This document shows positions 41,830-51,586 of a stretch of 64,000 nt of DNA, one piece after another. The number at the start of each line of letters is the position of its first letter. Within the stretch, counting starts at the first letter, position 1. Location of the stretch: contig NZ_POQQ01000026.1 in the NCBI RefSeq assembly GCF_002964575.1, positions 62,001 to 126,000 of the forward strand, given 5' to 3'. Origin of the DNA: Streptococcus suis (GTDB lineage Bacteria > Bacillota > Bacilli > Lactobacillales > Streptococcaceae). Below the pieces are notes generated by a model. That model searched no databases, was not told the origin of the DNA, and saw only the letters and a program-made list of their open reading frames with translations. The position numbers were made by a program, and so were the translations under genes.

Positions 41830-44800
41830 TTATAATCCAAAATTGATGTAATAACATTGTGCCGCCATCTCCCGAGGAAGATAGCCTGTTGAAATCACGA
41901 ATTCCCCTTTAACATTCATTTCTGATATAACGATACTACCATCAGGATTAACTCGCTCGACAAACGCAATATGACCGTAGGTAGGGTCCGCATAGGGTAC
42001 AGTTGGTGGCATACATACTGCGGTACCAGCTCGTGCCTCCCGACTAACTGGATAACCGTATTTTGCAGCGTAGAAAGCCCACTCTCCTCCATTTCCCATT
42101 GGGGAATGTTGGATTGGCTTTCCAAGTTGTGAAAAGCGATTATATACATACCAGGTGCATTGCCCAGGGTAACCACCATTTAAGGCTGCAACATGGCTAG
42201 GATTTGGTGGTGGAAAATTACCACCTGTCAAATTTACGTCGTAAACTGATGATACATTTCCTGGAAGACTGATTCCTGTACCTGAAGGAAAAGAAGCTTC
42301 TAAGTTCCCTTTCGATTCTCGTAGTATCTTATAATGTTCTAAATTATGTGGCTTACTCGCAAATATTTCATGAACTAGACCATTCATATCTTTTTTTGAA
42401 ACCGTTGCGACTAATTTTCGATACAAATATGGAACTCGTTTTTCTACAATAGTTTTCTTCCCACTTGTGTCAAGCACTTCTTCCTTGACTGTTCGGTACC
42501 GGATTTCCTTCTCCTCTTGGTAGGAAACATGATACATCTGCTCAAATAATTGTCTCATCGCAGGTTCAACACTTGCTTGGTCTTTTATTTCACCGAAACG
42601 AGCTGTCAGATAGGCTAATAAGACATGCGGATCATGGCCAATTTGTTCCCTACCTTTTACAATGTATTCATCATATCCAGGTTTCGACTCCTTCAATCTC
42701 GTCAACTGATTGGATAATGTCAATTCATAAGTAGAGAAAATGTGATTTAAGGCAATTAGCATTTCCTCTGAAGATAAATAAGATGTAGTGGTAAGTTGGA
42801 AAGAAACTGATGATAGTGCACCGAAAATAAATTGACTATTAGAGTAAACAACCGTCAACAGTGAAAATACAGCCAAAACCAAAACTAACATACTCTTCCA
42901 TTTTGTGGTAATGTATTGAACGAATTGATTAAGTATTTTTATTGCTTCTTCTTTTATCCTGTCTCTGAATCTAGGAAGGTGTTTCTTACGTATTTGTTGC
43001 CTCAATCGATGACGATACATCGCTTTGCGGTAGAATGATTGCCGTTTAAAAGTTTTATCTTCCTTCAACAAACGATACTTATGTCGAAACTCCAACTGTG
43101 ATTGTCTAATCTTTGCCTTCTTTGTCAGTTTCTTCAAAGTCTTTTTTCGATTAGATTTTTGGGCAATCTTCATAGTTGTAGTTGCATGGATATTCATCGC
43201 TTTTGTTGTTGCATCCACTGCCACATTCTCCTCAGCCCCCGCTTGAAGATAACTAGCTGCTAGAAACTCACTATTGGCCATTACTGACATTACTTTTTTA
43301 TATGGAGTTCTTTGGATTCGACCAAGTTTACTTTTTTCAATGTTTTTTAATAAACGGTTATTCTTCCTATCCTTGACGAATTCAATAGGTTCATTTACTA
43401 ATGAATTTATCTTTTCGTGTACCTGTGCCTGTCCATTTGGAAATCTGAGTGGTTTATTTGGTTTTACCTTAATGTTATTTTTTGACGGAAGACGCCCCTT
43501 ATATGTTTGATTCATAGTTGTTTTTGTCAAAGCATAAGTTGGTCTTCTATCAACAGGTAGTAGGCTAGTATTTGACGTGGGTTTGGATACTAAATAATCA
43601 ATTTGACTATCTTTGTTATTAGTAGAATCTAGAATAGATCCCTTATCAACAATTACTTTTGCTTCCTTTTTTACCTGTCTACTTGAAAATTGCTTTCTTG
43701 TTCGTGTTGAAAACTGATTCTCTCCAATCTTTACCTTTTCAATGACAGCATTTGATTGCAGAATATTACTTGAGAATAGGCTAAATTTTGATTGATGTAA
43801 CTTTTTTGACCAGGCATTTATAGACTGATCTGTTTGTCCAACCGTAATTGTATTATCATTAAGATTTGGCTGAAATTGCTCTGAACTTTGACAAGCTTCA
43901 TCAATTAGAGTATCCATTTTATCATTTTGAAGGTGCTGACTATTCTTTACAAACATTCTTCTGATATTCGGATTTTTTGATTCATCAGAAATGATGATTT
44001 GAGGGTTTCTATTGCCCGGAATAATCCGACTTGAAAGAATAGAATCATCATTAACTTTTACATTCCTATCACCTTCAATTATTGAAGCTGTCTCAACAAA
44101 ACCAGTGGAATCTGCTTCATTTTGAGATAACTCTAAACTAGTTTCAAATGGTGATAAAGGTCTATCTGAGAAAATATTGCCACGCTCTTTAACTAACTCA
44201 CCTTGACCGTGTATTCTTCTCTTCTTTATTCTAAGTTTAGAAGTATTTTCTTGGCTTTGGTGATGAATAAGTTTTGTTTCCCCCTCATTTCTACGATGGG
44301 AAAACTTTGAGTCTGCATCAACGATTCTACTTTGATTAGTCTCAAATCTACGAAATGGACTTTCGGGATTTTTTCTAACATTTGACTGATTGCTCAGAGA
44401 AACGCTTTTTCCCTGAATATGACTAGTTTTTGACTCTATATCCCCTTGCATCTTTATAAATAATTCAGTTGAATCAACAAAGTCTTCATGTATACTTACT
44501 AGTTCAGGAGGTCGGGCATCCATCTCAAGAGGGGGTGGTTGAATATCCTCCTCAAAACTTGATTTGATTTCGAAATGTAAACTAGTCTGGACAGTAGTTG
44601 CGTTGTCGTTCTGTGTTTGTGAAAATTTTTGATTTTCAAAAGAATTATGTTGATTTAATTGAACTTGTCTCCTCTGTGTCGGTGGCCTTGATTCAACTTG
44701 TAATCTTTCTGCTGGATGAGACTGTTGCGAACTTTCCTGATTAACCATTTTAGTTCGTAAACTATCAAGTTGTATAGTTGATTTGTTTGCGTCTTGATTG

Positions 44801-45051
44801 TTAGAATGTGTTTGCAGGGATTTATCATTTGATTTTTTGTGAATATGATTCTTTTTTTCTGACGTATCACCTTTAAGATGGTTACACTCTAGTTTACTTC
44901 CCTTATGAATAATTTGGTGCTGAAAGCGAACTTTCTCATCAACCGCTCTCCCAGAAAAATCTTGTACTTCTTTCCGTTGTCCTATATCAGGTTTAGATTT
45001 TGAATAGCGTTTCTTATTGGTCTCTCGGACCATTCGTTTTGACTTTCCCAT
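41830..45051 (-). CDS. Conjugation-associated CHAP-domain cell-wall hydrolase with very long cytoplasmic region
   Basis: In the 1073-residue protein the first about 715 residues are polar and largely disordered (Lys, Asn, Gln, Ser) and become strongly basic before the membrane helix MLVLVLAVFSLLTVVYS (about 720-740). Outside lie a helical lysozyme-like region (about 770-905) and a CHAP amidase domain from about 955, with catalytic Cys in PGQCTWYVYN and His in YGHIAFVERV. It is the VirB1-like enzyme that opens peptidoglycan for the channel. The gene follows virB4 by 7 bases. Typical homologues also have N-terminal extensions, but this one is long. Confidence 0.88.
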   Translation of the reverse strand: MGKSKRMVRETNKKRYSKSKPDIGQRKEVQDFSGRAVDEKVRFQHQIIHKGSKLECNHLKGDTSEKKNHIHKKSNDKSLQTHSNNQDANKSTIQLDSLRTKMVNQESSQQSHPAERLQVESRPPTQRRQVQLNQHNSFENQKFSQTQNDNATTVQTSLHFEIKSSFEEDIQPPPLEMDARPPELVSIHEDFVDSTELFIKMQGDIESKTSHIQGKSVSLSNQSNVRKNPESPFRRFETNQSRIVDADSKFSHRRNEGETKLIHHQSQENTSKLRIKKRRIHGQGELVKERGNIFSDRPLSPFETSLELSQNEADSTGFVETASIIEGDRNVKVNDDSILSSRIIPGNRNPQIIISDESKNPNIRRMFVKNSQHLQNDKMDTLIDEACQSSEQFQPNLNDNTITVGQTDQSINAWSKKLHQSKFSLFSSNILQSNAVIEKVKIGENQFSTRTRKQFSSRQVKKEAKVIVDKGSILDSTNNKDSQIDYLVSKPTSNTSLLPVDRRPTYALTKTTMNQTYKGRLPSKNNIKVKPNKPLRFPNGQAQVHEKINSLVNEPIEFVKDRKNNRLLKNIEKSKLGRIQRTPYKKVMSVMANSEFLAASYLQAGAEENVAVDATTKAMNIHATTTMKIAQKSNRKKTLKKLTKKAKIRQSQLEFRHKYRLLKEDKTFKRQSFYRKAMYRHRLRQQIRKKHLPRFRDRIKEEAIKILNQFVQYITTKWKSMLVLVLAVFSLLTVVYSNSQFIFGALSSVSFQLTTTSYLSSEEMLIALNHIFSTYELTLSNQLTRLKESKPGYDEYIVKGREQIGHDPHVLLAYLTARFGEIKDQASVEPAMRQLFEQMYHVSYQEEKEIRYRTVKEEVLDTSGKKTIVEKRVPYLYRKLVATVSKKDMNGLVHEIFASKPHNLEHYKILRESKGNLEASFPSGTGISLPGNVSSVYDVNLTGGNFPPPNPSHVAALNGGYPGQCTWYVYNRFSQLGKPIQHSPMGNGGEWAFYAAKYGYPVSREARAGTAVCMPPTVPYADPTYGHIAFVERVNPDGSIVISEMNVKGEFVISTGYLPREMAAQCYYINFGL

Positions 45052-45058
45052 TTCTCAC

Positions 45059-46228
45059 CTAGCCTTTCTTGACCTCCTCTGGTTTGGTAGTCATCTTTTG
45101 ATACAAGAATGTATTCTTAGGAAATTGGTCTAAGAATGGGACAATGGTATTCCCAAAGAATAGTAGCCCCTCACCTGCATTAGAGTTTGTCACGTAATTG
45201 AGCTGATAAGGTGAAATTTTTAGCTTTCTAGCTAATATTTCTCTATCGCCAGAAGCCTGGTTTAACATCATGATAAAATCGGTGTTATCAAAAACATTTT
45301 CAATTTCTTTGCTTGCCAATAAATCCTTCACGTTCTGGGTTAATCCAGTTGGAATACCTCCCCACTTCCTAAACCTCTTCCAAATTTCAACAGAATACTG
45401 AGCTGTTTGTTCTTCCTTTAGTAGTAAGTGAAATTCATCTATATAATAGCGAGTTGACTTTTGGCTCTGCCTATTTTGTGAAACCTTGTTCCATACCTGG
45501 TCTTGAATAACTAACATACCAATCTTTTTCAATTGGGTACCTAACTCTTTAATATCGAAACATAAGAGTGACTTATTCAAGTCAACATTGGAACGATGAT
45601 TGAAAACATTAAGGGAACCTGTCACATAAATTTCCATTTCAGTCGCTAATTTCCGGCCAATACTTTCCTCCTGTTTTAACAATAATTCATATAGGTCTTG
45701 TAAAATTGGCATATTCTCTGGTATCGGATTTTCAAAATAAGCTTCATAAATTTTTGGAAGACACCTATCGATAACTGACTTTTCTGCTGCCGTTAAACCA
45801 GAACCACCTACAACCAATTCAAGCATAGACATAATAAAATTCGCTTTATCCTTCAAAGGTGCATCCCCATCCCCATAGTTAAAGTTAATATCCAAGGGAT
45901 TTAAGTAATCTTTTGATTTTGCGGATACATGAGTAACCTCTCCACCAAATGCTTCAACTAAAGCACCATACTCTCCTTCCGGATCACAGATGAGAATATC
46001 ATCATCAGTTACTAAGATAGCATTGGTGATTTCACGCTTTGCTGAGAATGATTTTCCAGACCCTGGCGTCCCCAAGATTAAACCATTGGGGTTCTTTAGT
46101 TTCTTTCTGTCTGCCATGATTAAGTTATGACTAATGGCATTTAGACCATAATAGATGGATGTACTAGAGGTCATGAATAATTCTTCAGTCGTAAACGGAA
46201 TAAATACGGCCGTGCTTGAAGTTGTTAA
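45059..46228 (-). pseudogene. virB4: virB4-like conjugation ATPase, C-terminal part after an in-frame stop
   Basis: This part holds the motor core: Walker A LGTPGSGKSFSAK, Walker B LICDPEGEYGA, YYIDEFHLLL and ASGDREILARKL. The reading frame is continuous with the upstream part. Between the TAA at 46231-46229 and the first ATG at 46174 the same frame encodes LTTSSTAVFIPFTTEELF, the conserved linker of VirB4/TraE proteins. An internal start at 46174 has only a weak ribosome site and would give a 371-residue fragment lacking the N-terminal domain. Unless the stop is suppressed or is a sequencing error, the ATPase is broken. Confidence 0.88.
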
Positions 46229-47488
46229 TTACCGCTTTATTTTGATGCAATTCATTCCTAATGGTAGTGCTGATATTAAGCCATGCTCCAGTTGGTAATC
46301 CAAACATTTCAGCATACAATTGTGGCGACTGCAGATGGTCGCCAACTGGGAGACTGCATTGTCCAGTTTAGCTTTTGACAATCCTTGGTTTAGAATGATA
46401 AACGAAACGAGAAACATCTTCTCGTCACGACTTTGTAAATCATTCAATAGGTGTTTCAAATCAGTACCGTAGGTCATCAAGTCTGAAGGAATAATATCTA
46501 AATCATAACCAGAACGATAAGCTTTCTTCTGCTCTTCCATCGTCATCCGTTGAACATCGGTGAACTTACGTTTGACTAACTTTATCGCATCAACTTGATC
46601 CAAGGCTTGAATATGCAATGATAGAACCATATTCTCCTCTAGTGAAAGTAATTCAGTTAAGAATCTATCAGACAATTCTGATGCTAATATCTGCACATGA
46701 CTAGTCTGGCATAGGACATTATCCATTGAAAAATACTTCTTCTGAAAGTGAATTTTGTCTGGTACGATTATAGAACGACAATCCCGATTTTCCAATTCAT
46801 CAGGTAATGTAGATAAGTGCTCAGTCGGGTTCAAAATATGATGAAGTACAATCAAACGTTCAAAACCGTTTAATACAGTAGAACGAATTCCCATCCCTTT
46901 TAAATGAGATTGTAAGTCAATTTCTAGCCTTGATAATACAACCTTTGCTTGCCTATACGAATCCTCTTTTACACCAAAAACGATATACTTTGTCTGCCTT
47001 AATCCATTATTTCCTTTCTCCAATTGATTTTGAAGCATAGTCCTAAACTCACTTCGAATTTCCTCAAGTCCGTCATTTTTAATTGGGATTGTAATTGCAT
47101 CAGCTAATTCTTCTAACCTTCCAAGTTGATTCGTAAAACAGAGTTGCAATCTGGTATTGTTATCAAAACTATTTAAAAATGAAGCAAACTGATTGAAGAT
47201 GTAATCTCGTTGCTCTTCCAATGCTAGTTGGTAGTTGATGTCTTCAAAAGCAATCATTTTAGTAAAATAGCCATCAGTTAGTCGACAAATCCCATTCTCA
47301 TACACTTTCTCAATAGGAATTGTATCTTCTACAGTAAAACATTTTTCACCTAATTCAAAAAATGATTTTATAGAAGCTACAAACGAATTTCCTTCCTGTT
47401 TTGCTGTTTCCTTTTGTATCTTTTTTAGTTGGGCCTGCTTCACTTCAAGAAATTCTTGTGCCTGTTTTCTTTTTCTTTCTGGTCTCAT
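46229..47488 (-). pseudogene. virB4: virB4-like conjugation ATPase, N-terminal part ending at premature TAA
   Basis: These 419 codons from the ATG at 47488 (preceded by AAGGAGGAGGTAC) cover the N-terminal VirB4 domain (FTVEDTIPIEKVYENGICRL; YIFNQFASFLNSF). It ends ALPLGMNCIKIKR then TAA. The family continues directly from 'LPLG' into the 'LTTSS' linker, so the stop replaces one residue. A single base change from a sense codon such as CAA or GAA explains it. An upstream in-frame extension to 47539 overlaps prgI and lacks an RBS. Confidence 0.9.
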
Positions 47489-47813
47489 GTACCTCCTCCT
47501 TGAATTTTGCTTTATAAAGTGCTCTTTTATACCGCACACATGGCTGATAGTGTTGTTGTAAGAAAATATACTTTAGATAGATTTCACTCGTTAACCCATC
47601 TTTTTCATAAAAAGTTAAAAATAAGAAAGGGAAAGCAAGAATAATAAAGACTAACATTGCTAAATCATTTCCAACACTTTCCCTAATTGATAAATAAACA
47701 GGTAGACTAACAAAGCCTGCCAATGAAAAACCAATTAACTGACGCTTGGTTAAATTAAATGCTATTTTAGTTTTTACTTTGGATAAATCCTTGGGAATTT
47801 GAACGTAGGCCAT
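47445..47813 (-). CDS. prgI: PrgI-family conjugation membrane protein
   Basis: The 122-residue protein opens MAYVQIPKDLSKVKTKIAFN, then LTKRQLIGFSLAGFVSLPVY with two membrane helices and a basic tail. This is the PrgI pattern, the VirB3-like partner that always precedes virB4 in Gram-positive type IV systems. It overlaps virB4 by 44 bases. Confidence 0.92.
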   Translation of the reverse strand: MAYVQIPKDLSKVKTKIAFNLTKRQLIGFSLAGFVSLPVYLSIRESVGNDLAMLVFIILAFPFLFLTFYEKDGLTSEIYLKYIFLQQHYQPCVRYKRALYKAKFKEEVHETRKKKKTGTRIS

Positions 47814-47825
47814 AAACTCTCCTCT

Positions 47826-48689
47826 CTAGTGGGCATTCATAATCGACCTTGCAAGGGTACCAGTTTTCAACATCATGAATCCTAGCAGAACTGTATAACC
47901 TAAAATGGAAAAGACGGACATATGAATATCCGTCATTTTTACACCTCTAAGTAATACTGCATAGATTCCAAAACAGATAACGAGGAACAGACCTTGCAGA
48001 GCCAATGCGAACAATCCACGAATGTAGTTATGTCCAAGTTGGCCCCATTCCCTATTGCCAAGTGTAGCAAATGGCAAGGCAGCAACCGAACTATAAGCAT
48101 AAATTTCGAACATTCTTCCATAAGTGATGATAAGAATAATTAAGGAAATAATCTGTATCGTTAGCTTAACCGCTTGAAGTTCAAAAACAATACCAGCTAA
48201 TTCACCAATATTCTTATCTTTTAAACTGTCAACCATTGCTGTAATCTGTTCGGATGATATAGATGTTTCACCATGAATGACTCCTGTTGCTTGTCCAATC
48301 ATGTGTTGACCCATATCGAATGCTGCCATGGCAAATTCAAAAGCATGCGATACCAAGTATACTGCAACCCACATCTTAATGACATATTTGAAAAATTCAA
48401 ACGTATCAACTTCTGCCATATTGTTCTTTTGCATCACTACTTGGATCAATTCTAAACATAATACAGCTGTAATTACCAAACCAGCTATTGGTAGTACGAC
48501 ACTATCATTAATGTGTTTGATAAAGGAAAACACTTCAGCATTGAACTGGCTTGGCGATTGACCGACCTGACCAGATACAAAGTCTAATTGATGATTCAAA
48601 TCAGTAAACATACTTGTCAAAGTCCCTTTTATCATATCCAAAAGAATTTCTTGAATCATCTCTTCTAGTTTTCCGAATATATCAAACAT
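47826..48689 (-). CDS. VirB6/TrbL-like channel protein of the type IV secretion system
   Basis: The 287-residue polytopic protein opens MFDIFGKLEEMIQEILLDMI and has about six hydrophobic segments (LPIAGLVITAVLCLELIQVV; TIQIISLIILIITYG). The central SSVAALPFATLGNREWGQ resembles the conserved stretch of Gram-positive VirB6-like (CD1112-type) proteins. It lies between the Maff2 gene and prgI, 12 bases before the latter, and should form the inner membrane channel. Confidence 0.88.
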   Translation of the reverse strand: MFDIFGKLEEMIQEILLDMIKGTLTSMFTDLNHQLDFVSGQVGQSPSQFNAEVFSFIKHINDSVVLPIAGLVITAVLCLELIQVVMQKNNMAEVDTFEFFKYVIKMWVAVYLVSHAFEFAMAAFDMGQHMIGQATGVIHGETSISSEQITAMVDSLKDKNIGELAGIVFELQAVKLTIQIISLIILIITYGRMFEIYAYSSVAALPFATLGNREWGQLGHNYIRGLFALALQGLFLVICFGIYAVLLRGVKMTDIHMSVFSILGYTVLLGFMMLKTGTLARSIMNAH

Positions 48690-48697
48690 AGCTCCTC

Positions 48698-48913
48698 CTA
48701 TTGGATTAAATTAGCAAGCAGAGGAATTAATTTTAAACCAATTAACACAATGCCACCACCTGCCATCAGTTGCTTGATACCCTGTGACTTAGCTCCTGGG
48801 TTATCGTTACCATAACCTTCCATGAGGTTAATAACGCCCCAGGCACCTAAACCACCGCCAATTGCGATAACCAATGTTTTTAAAACATCCACTCCTTGTG
48901 TGAAAAAATCCAT
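48698..48913 (-). CDS. Maff2 family small membrane protein (VirB2-like)
   Basis: The 71-residue protein has two membrane helices (LVIAIGGGLGAWGVINLMEG and the segment GGGIVLIGLKLIPLLANLI) joined by GNDNPGAKSQGIKQLMAG. This is the Maff2/CD1108-type pattern found at this spot in ICEs. It resembles VirB2 pilins in size and topology. It overlaps the SSB gene stop by one base. Confidence 0.9.
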   Translation of the reverse strand: MDFFTQGVDVLKTLVIAIGGGLGAWGVINLMEGYGNDNPGAKSQGIKQLMAGGGIVLIGLKLIPLLANLIQ

Positions 48914-49221
48914 TACTCTTCCTCCATTTCATCTTGTTGAATTTTATTCATTGATTTAACAATAAAATTCTTGTATACCTTATCACCTTTACGATTTTCT
49001 TTAAAGTAACCGAAAACATGGATAAGATCTCCCTTTTCAAATTCTTTTGCAATCTCTACCTTATCACCATAGGCAGAACAGTTAGTGTATTCCTTACCCT
49101 TTCCATATTTTTTAACAAGGGAGAAATTTACAACTGGGACAATTCCGTCCTCGGATTCAAAACTTGAAAACACAACATCTTTTACAAGATGAGCGTTAAT
49201 ATTTATCATTTCATGTTCCAT
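48913..49221 (-). CDS. ssb: Single-stranded DNA-binding protein of the ICE
   Basis: The 102-residue single OB-fold has VNFSLVKKYGKGKEYTNCSA and the segment FEKGDLIHVFGYFKENRKGD, matching short element-borne SSBs, with an acidic end (QDEMEEE). It lacks a long C-terminal tail. It is encoded between virD4 and the Maff2 gene and probably coats the single strand during transfer. It is distinct from the OB-fold protein at 29542. Confidence 0.87.
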   Translation of the reverse strand: MEHEMININAHLVKDVVFSSFESEDGIVPVVNFSLVKKYGKGKEYTNCSAYGDKVEIAKEFEKGDLIHVFGYFKENRKGDKVYKNFIVKSMNKIQQDEMEEE

Positions 49222-49292
49222 AATTTTCCTCTTTCTATTTTTCTTTACGTTTTGTGTATGTTGGTGGTGCCCTAATCCGCATAAGCAACCTC

Positions 49293-51080
49293 CTAAAATT
49301 GAATAACCTTTGTATTCTCAGTCAGTTTGACTCCACCTCTTTTCTTGAGATACTTTTCTATGTCAAACTTGTTTCTCTTATCAAAATCCTCTAATAATTT
49401 GTAATGCTTGTGCTTGGTAATATCATACTTATCTGAATAAAATGGCCGTGTACCACGAATCTCAAGAATACATTTTCCACCATCCATGACTTTTAACTCA
49501 TCTCGTGACATTAGCTCCTTTCCTAGTTTCTGGTAATTCAGACCAAATGATTTCTGATTGGACCTAGTTTCACTTGTATTGTATAGATCGATTGTTTCTT
49601 TACCTAAATTCTCCGCTAATTCTTTCAGAGTAGTTCCTTCTTTGCCACCAAGAAATAACTCGGTATCACAGTTTCCGATAATTGTATCTGCATTATCTTT
49701 ATAAATGGCTTTAAGTTGGGATTTTGCTTGAAGAATGATAGCTGCAGAAATTTCACGAGAACGAATGGTAGCAATCAACTTTTCAAATCGTGGAATTAAA
49801 CCAATGTTGGCAAATTCATCTAATAGGCAACGTACATGTACTGGTAATCGACCTCCATAAACATCGTCCGCCTTGTCACAGAGTAAATTGAATAGTTGCG
49901 AGTACATAATGGAAACTACAAAGTTAAATGTGTCATCTGTATCTGAAATAATGACAAAGAGTGCCGTTTTTCGGTCACCAAGAGTATCCAATTCTAACTC
50001 ATCATCACTCATCAATTCTCTCAACTCTTCAATGTCAAAAGGTGCTAGCCTTGCACCACAAGAAATCAAGATTGATTTTGCAGTTTTCCCAGCTGCTAAC
50101 TTATACTTTTTGTACTGTTTAACAGCAAAATGATGTGGCTTTTTCCGTTCTAAAGCTAAGAATAGATAATCAATGGCATTCTTAAAATTCTCATCATCTT
50201 CACGCACCTCACTAGCATCCAACATTGCTAGTAAAGTATTAAAGTTTTGTTCTTCCTTAGGACTTTCATAGTAGATATAACCAATAAGTGCCGTGTAATA
50301 AAGTTTCTCAGCCTTGACCCAAAAATCTTCTCCAGCTTTTTCACCCTCACCCTTAGTATTTGCAATGATTGTCTGAACTAACTTGAGAATATCTTTCTCA
50401 CTTTTCAAATATGCGAAAGGGTTGTATTTCATGGATTTATTGAAGTTGATAGTATTTAAGATTTTTATCTGATAACCATTGTTTTCTAACATCTTGCCAC
50501 ATTCTAGAACTATCGTTCCTTTTGGGTCAGTTACACAGTAACTAGAATGCATTTGCATAAGATTGGGTTTGACAAAAAATCTAGTCTTACCACTGCCTGA
50601 GCCACCTACCACCAGAATATTTTTATTTCTGGCAAACTTTGGGTTTGACGGTCGGGAATTCATAGTTAGCTTTTCGCTATTTGTCAACAAGATATTATTC
50701 TCAAAAATTGGGTCCTCATAAGGTTGAATATCTTTCCCATCTCCCCATCTTGCAGAACCATATTCAACTCCGTGTCTAAATTTTTTTGCATGACGCTTTT
50801 TGGAATACATCACTCCCCAAACGCTTATAGATAAACCTAAACCGAGAAGCAAATCATCAAAACTCGGAATGAATAACCAACTCATAGATTTAATTTCTAA
50901 AATTGCTTGAAATAGCCTATCTAATACATCACCCCCTTTAAAACTTCGGATATGGTGACCTAAACAGGTTCCAAGATAGAAAAAAAGAAGATAGGGAATT
51001 AAACTCTTAATAAGTGTTCGCCTATCTCCTATTGGAATACTATTTAGAATGTCAAGTTTAATTTGTTCGATTACTTCAAT
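49293..51080 (-). CDS. virD4: VirD4/TcpA-type coupling protein, start codon ATT
   Basis: The 595-residue ATPase links the relaxosome to the channel. It has Walker A VVGGSGSGKTRFF, DPKGTIVLECG, LLDEFANIGLIPRFEKLIAT and the C-terminal RGTRPFYSDKYD. The frame is open upstream of the first ATG (50885), which has no ribosome site. At 51080 an ATT codon stands 5 bases behind a perfect AGGAGGTG. Starting there gives the usual length and adds the first membrane helix (IPYLLFFYLGTCLGHHI) to the second (LLLGLGLSISVWGVMYS). So either ATT is used as a rare start, or an ATG start was lost. Starting at 50885 would remove one membrane helix. Confidence 0.88.
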   Translation of the reverse strand: MEVIEQIKLDILNSIPIGDRRTLIKSLIPYLLFFYLGTCLGHHIRSFKGGDVLDRLFQAILEIKSMSWLFIPSFDDLLLGLGLSISVWGVMYSKKRHAKKFRHGVEYGSARWGDGKDIQPYEDPIFENNILLTNSEKLTMNSRPSNPKFARNKNILVVGGSGSGKTRFFVKPNLMQMHSSYCVTDPKGTIVLECGKMLENNGYQIKILNTINFNKSMKYNPFAYLKSEKDILKLVQTIIANTKGEGEKAGEDFWVKAEKLYYTALIGYIYYESPKEEQNFNTLLAMLDASEVREDDENFKNAIDYLFLALERKKPHHFAVKQYKKYKLAAGKTAKSILISCGARLAPFDIEELRELMSDDELELDTLGDRKTALFVIISDTDDTFNFVVSIMYSQLFNLLCDKADDVYGGRLPVHVRCLLDEFANIGLIPRFEKLIATIRSREISAAIILQAKSQLKAIYKDNADTIIGNCDTELFLGGKEGTTLKELAENLGKETIDLYNTSETRSNQKSFGLNYQKLGKELMSRDELKVMDGGKCILEIRGTRPFYSDKYDITKHKHYKLLEDFDKRNKFDIEKYLKKRGGVKLTENTKVIQF

Positions 51081-51091
51081 CCTATCACCTC

Positions 51092-51586
51092 CTATAATGA
51101 CTGTTCCTGATGTTTTTGTTTGATTTTAGGTTTGATAATCTGTTCTCCAAGAGATTTTTGATACTGTTTGATTTTTTTCAAGGTTGATTGCTTGATTCTT
51201 GTTTTCTTTTCAGCTTTTTGAACTGCTTGTTTGAATGAGTGTTCTAAAATTGCTGTGTCTTTCGCTTGAAAAAATACTTCAAAGTTTTTGTTCTCTTTGT
51301 TTCTTAAAATGGAGAACCGAACACCATGTTTATTTAACTCCTTCTTTAACTCAAGTAATTCAGGCTGCTTCATAGGAATATTCTCTAGAGTTCCCTTTCC
51401 TACCAAATCTTTTAAAGGAACCTCTCCTTGTTCACTTTTTTGTGATAAATATTGTTTAACAGATAACTTTTTTGATTCAGCCTCCTTAGCCAATACTTTT
51501 AAAGCTGCTACTATCAATTTAGCTGATACCTTCGCCAGACGAAGATTTAATGTAACCAAACGATTTCCAACATCCTCATTTATCAT
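51092..51586 (-). CDS. PcfB/DUF3801 family conjugation protein
   Basis: The 164-residue basic protein shows LNLRLAKVSAKLIVAALKVL, PLKDLVGKGTLENIPMKQPE and HGVRFSILRNKENKNFEVFF, the conserved layout of PcfB/DUF3801. PcfB is a relaxosome-associated factor of enterococcal plasmids, and family members precede virD4 in ICEs. It overlaps the surface-protein gene by 11 bases, and its stop lies next to the virD4 ribosome site. Confidence 0.88.
   Translation of the reverse strand: MINEDVGNRLVTLNLRLAKVSAKLIVAALKVLAKEAESKKLSVKQYLSQKSEQGEVPLKDLVGKGTLENIPMKQPELLELKKELNKHGVRFSILRNKENKNFEVFFQAKDTAILEHSFKQAVQKAEKKTRIKQSTLKKIKQYQKSLGEQIIKPKIKQKHQEQSL

Noticed and set aside
46172..46174. ATG as a genuine start of a separate downstream ATPase gene
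   Set aside because: It lies inside conserved virB4 sequence in the same frame and has no proper ribosome site; a nonsense mutation is simpler.
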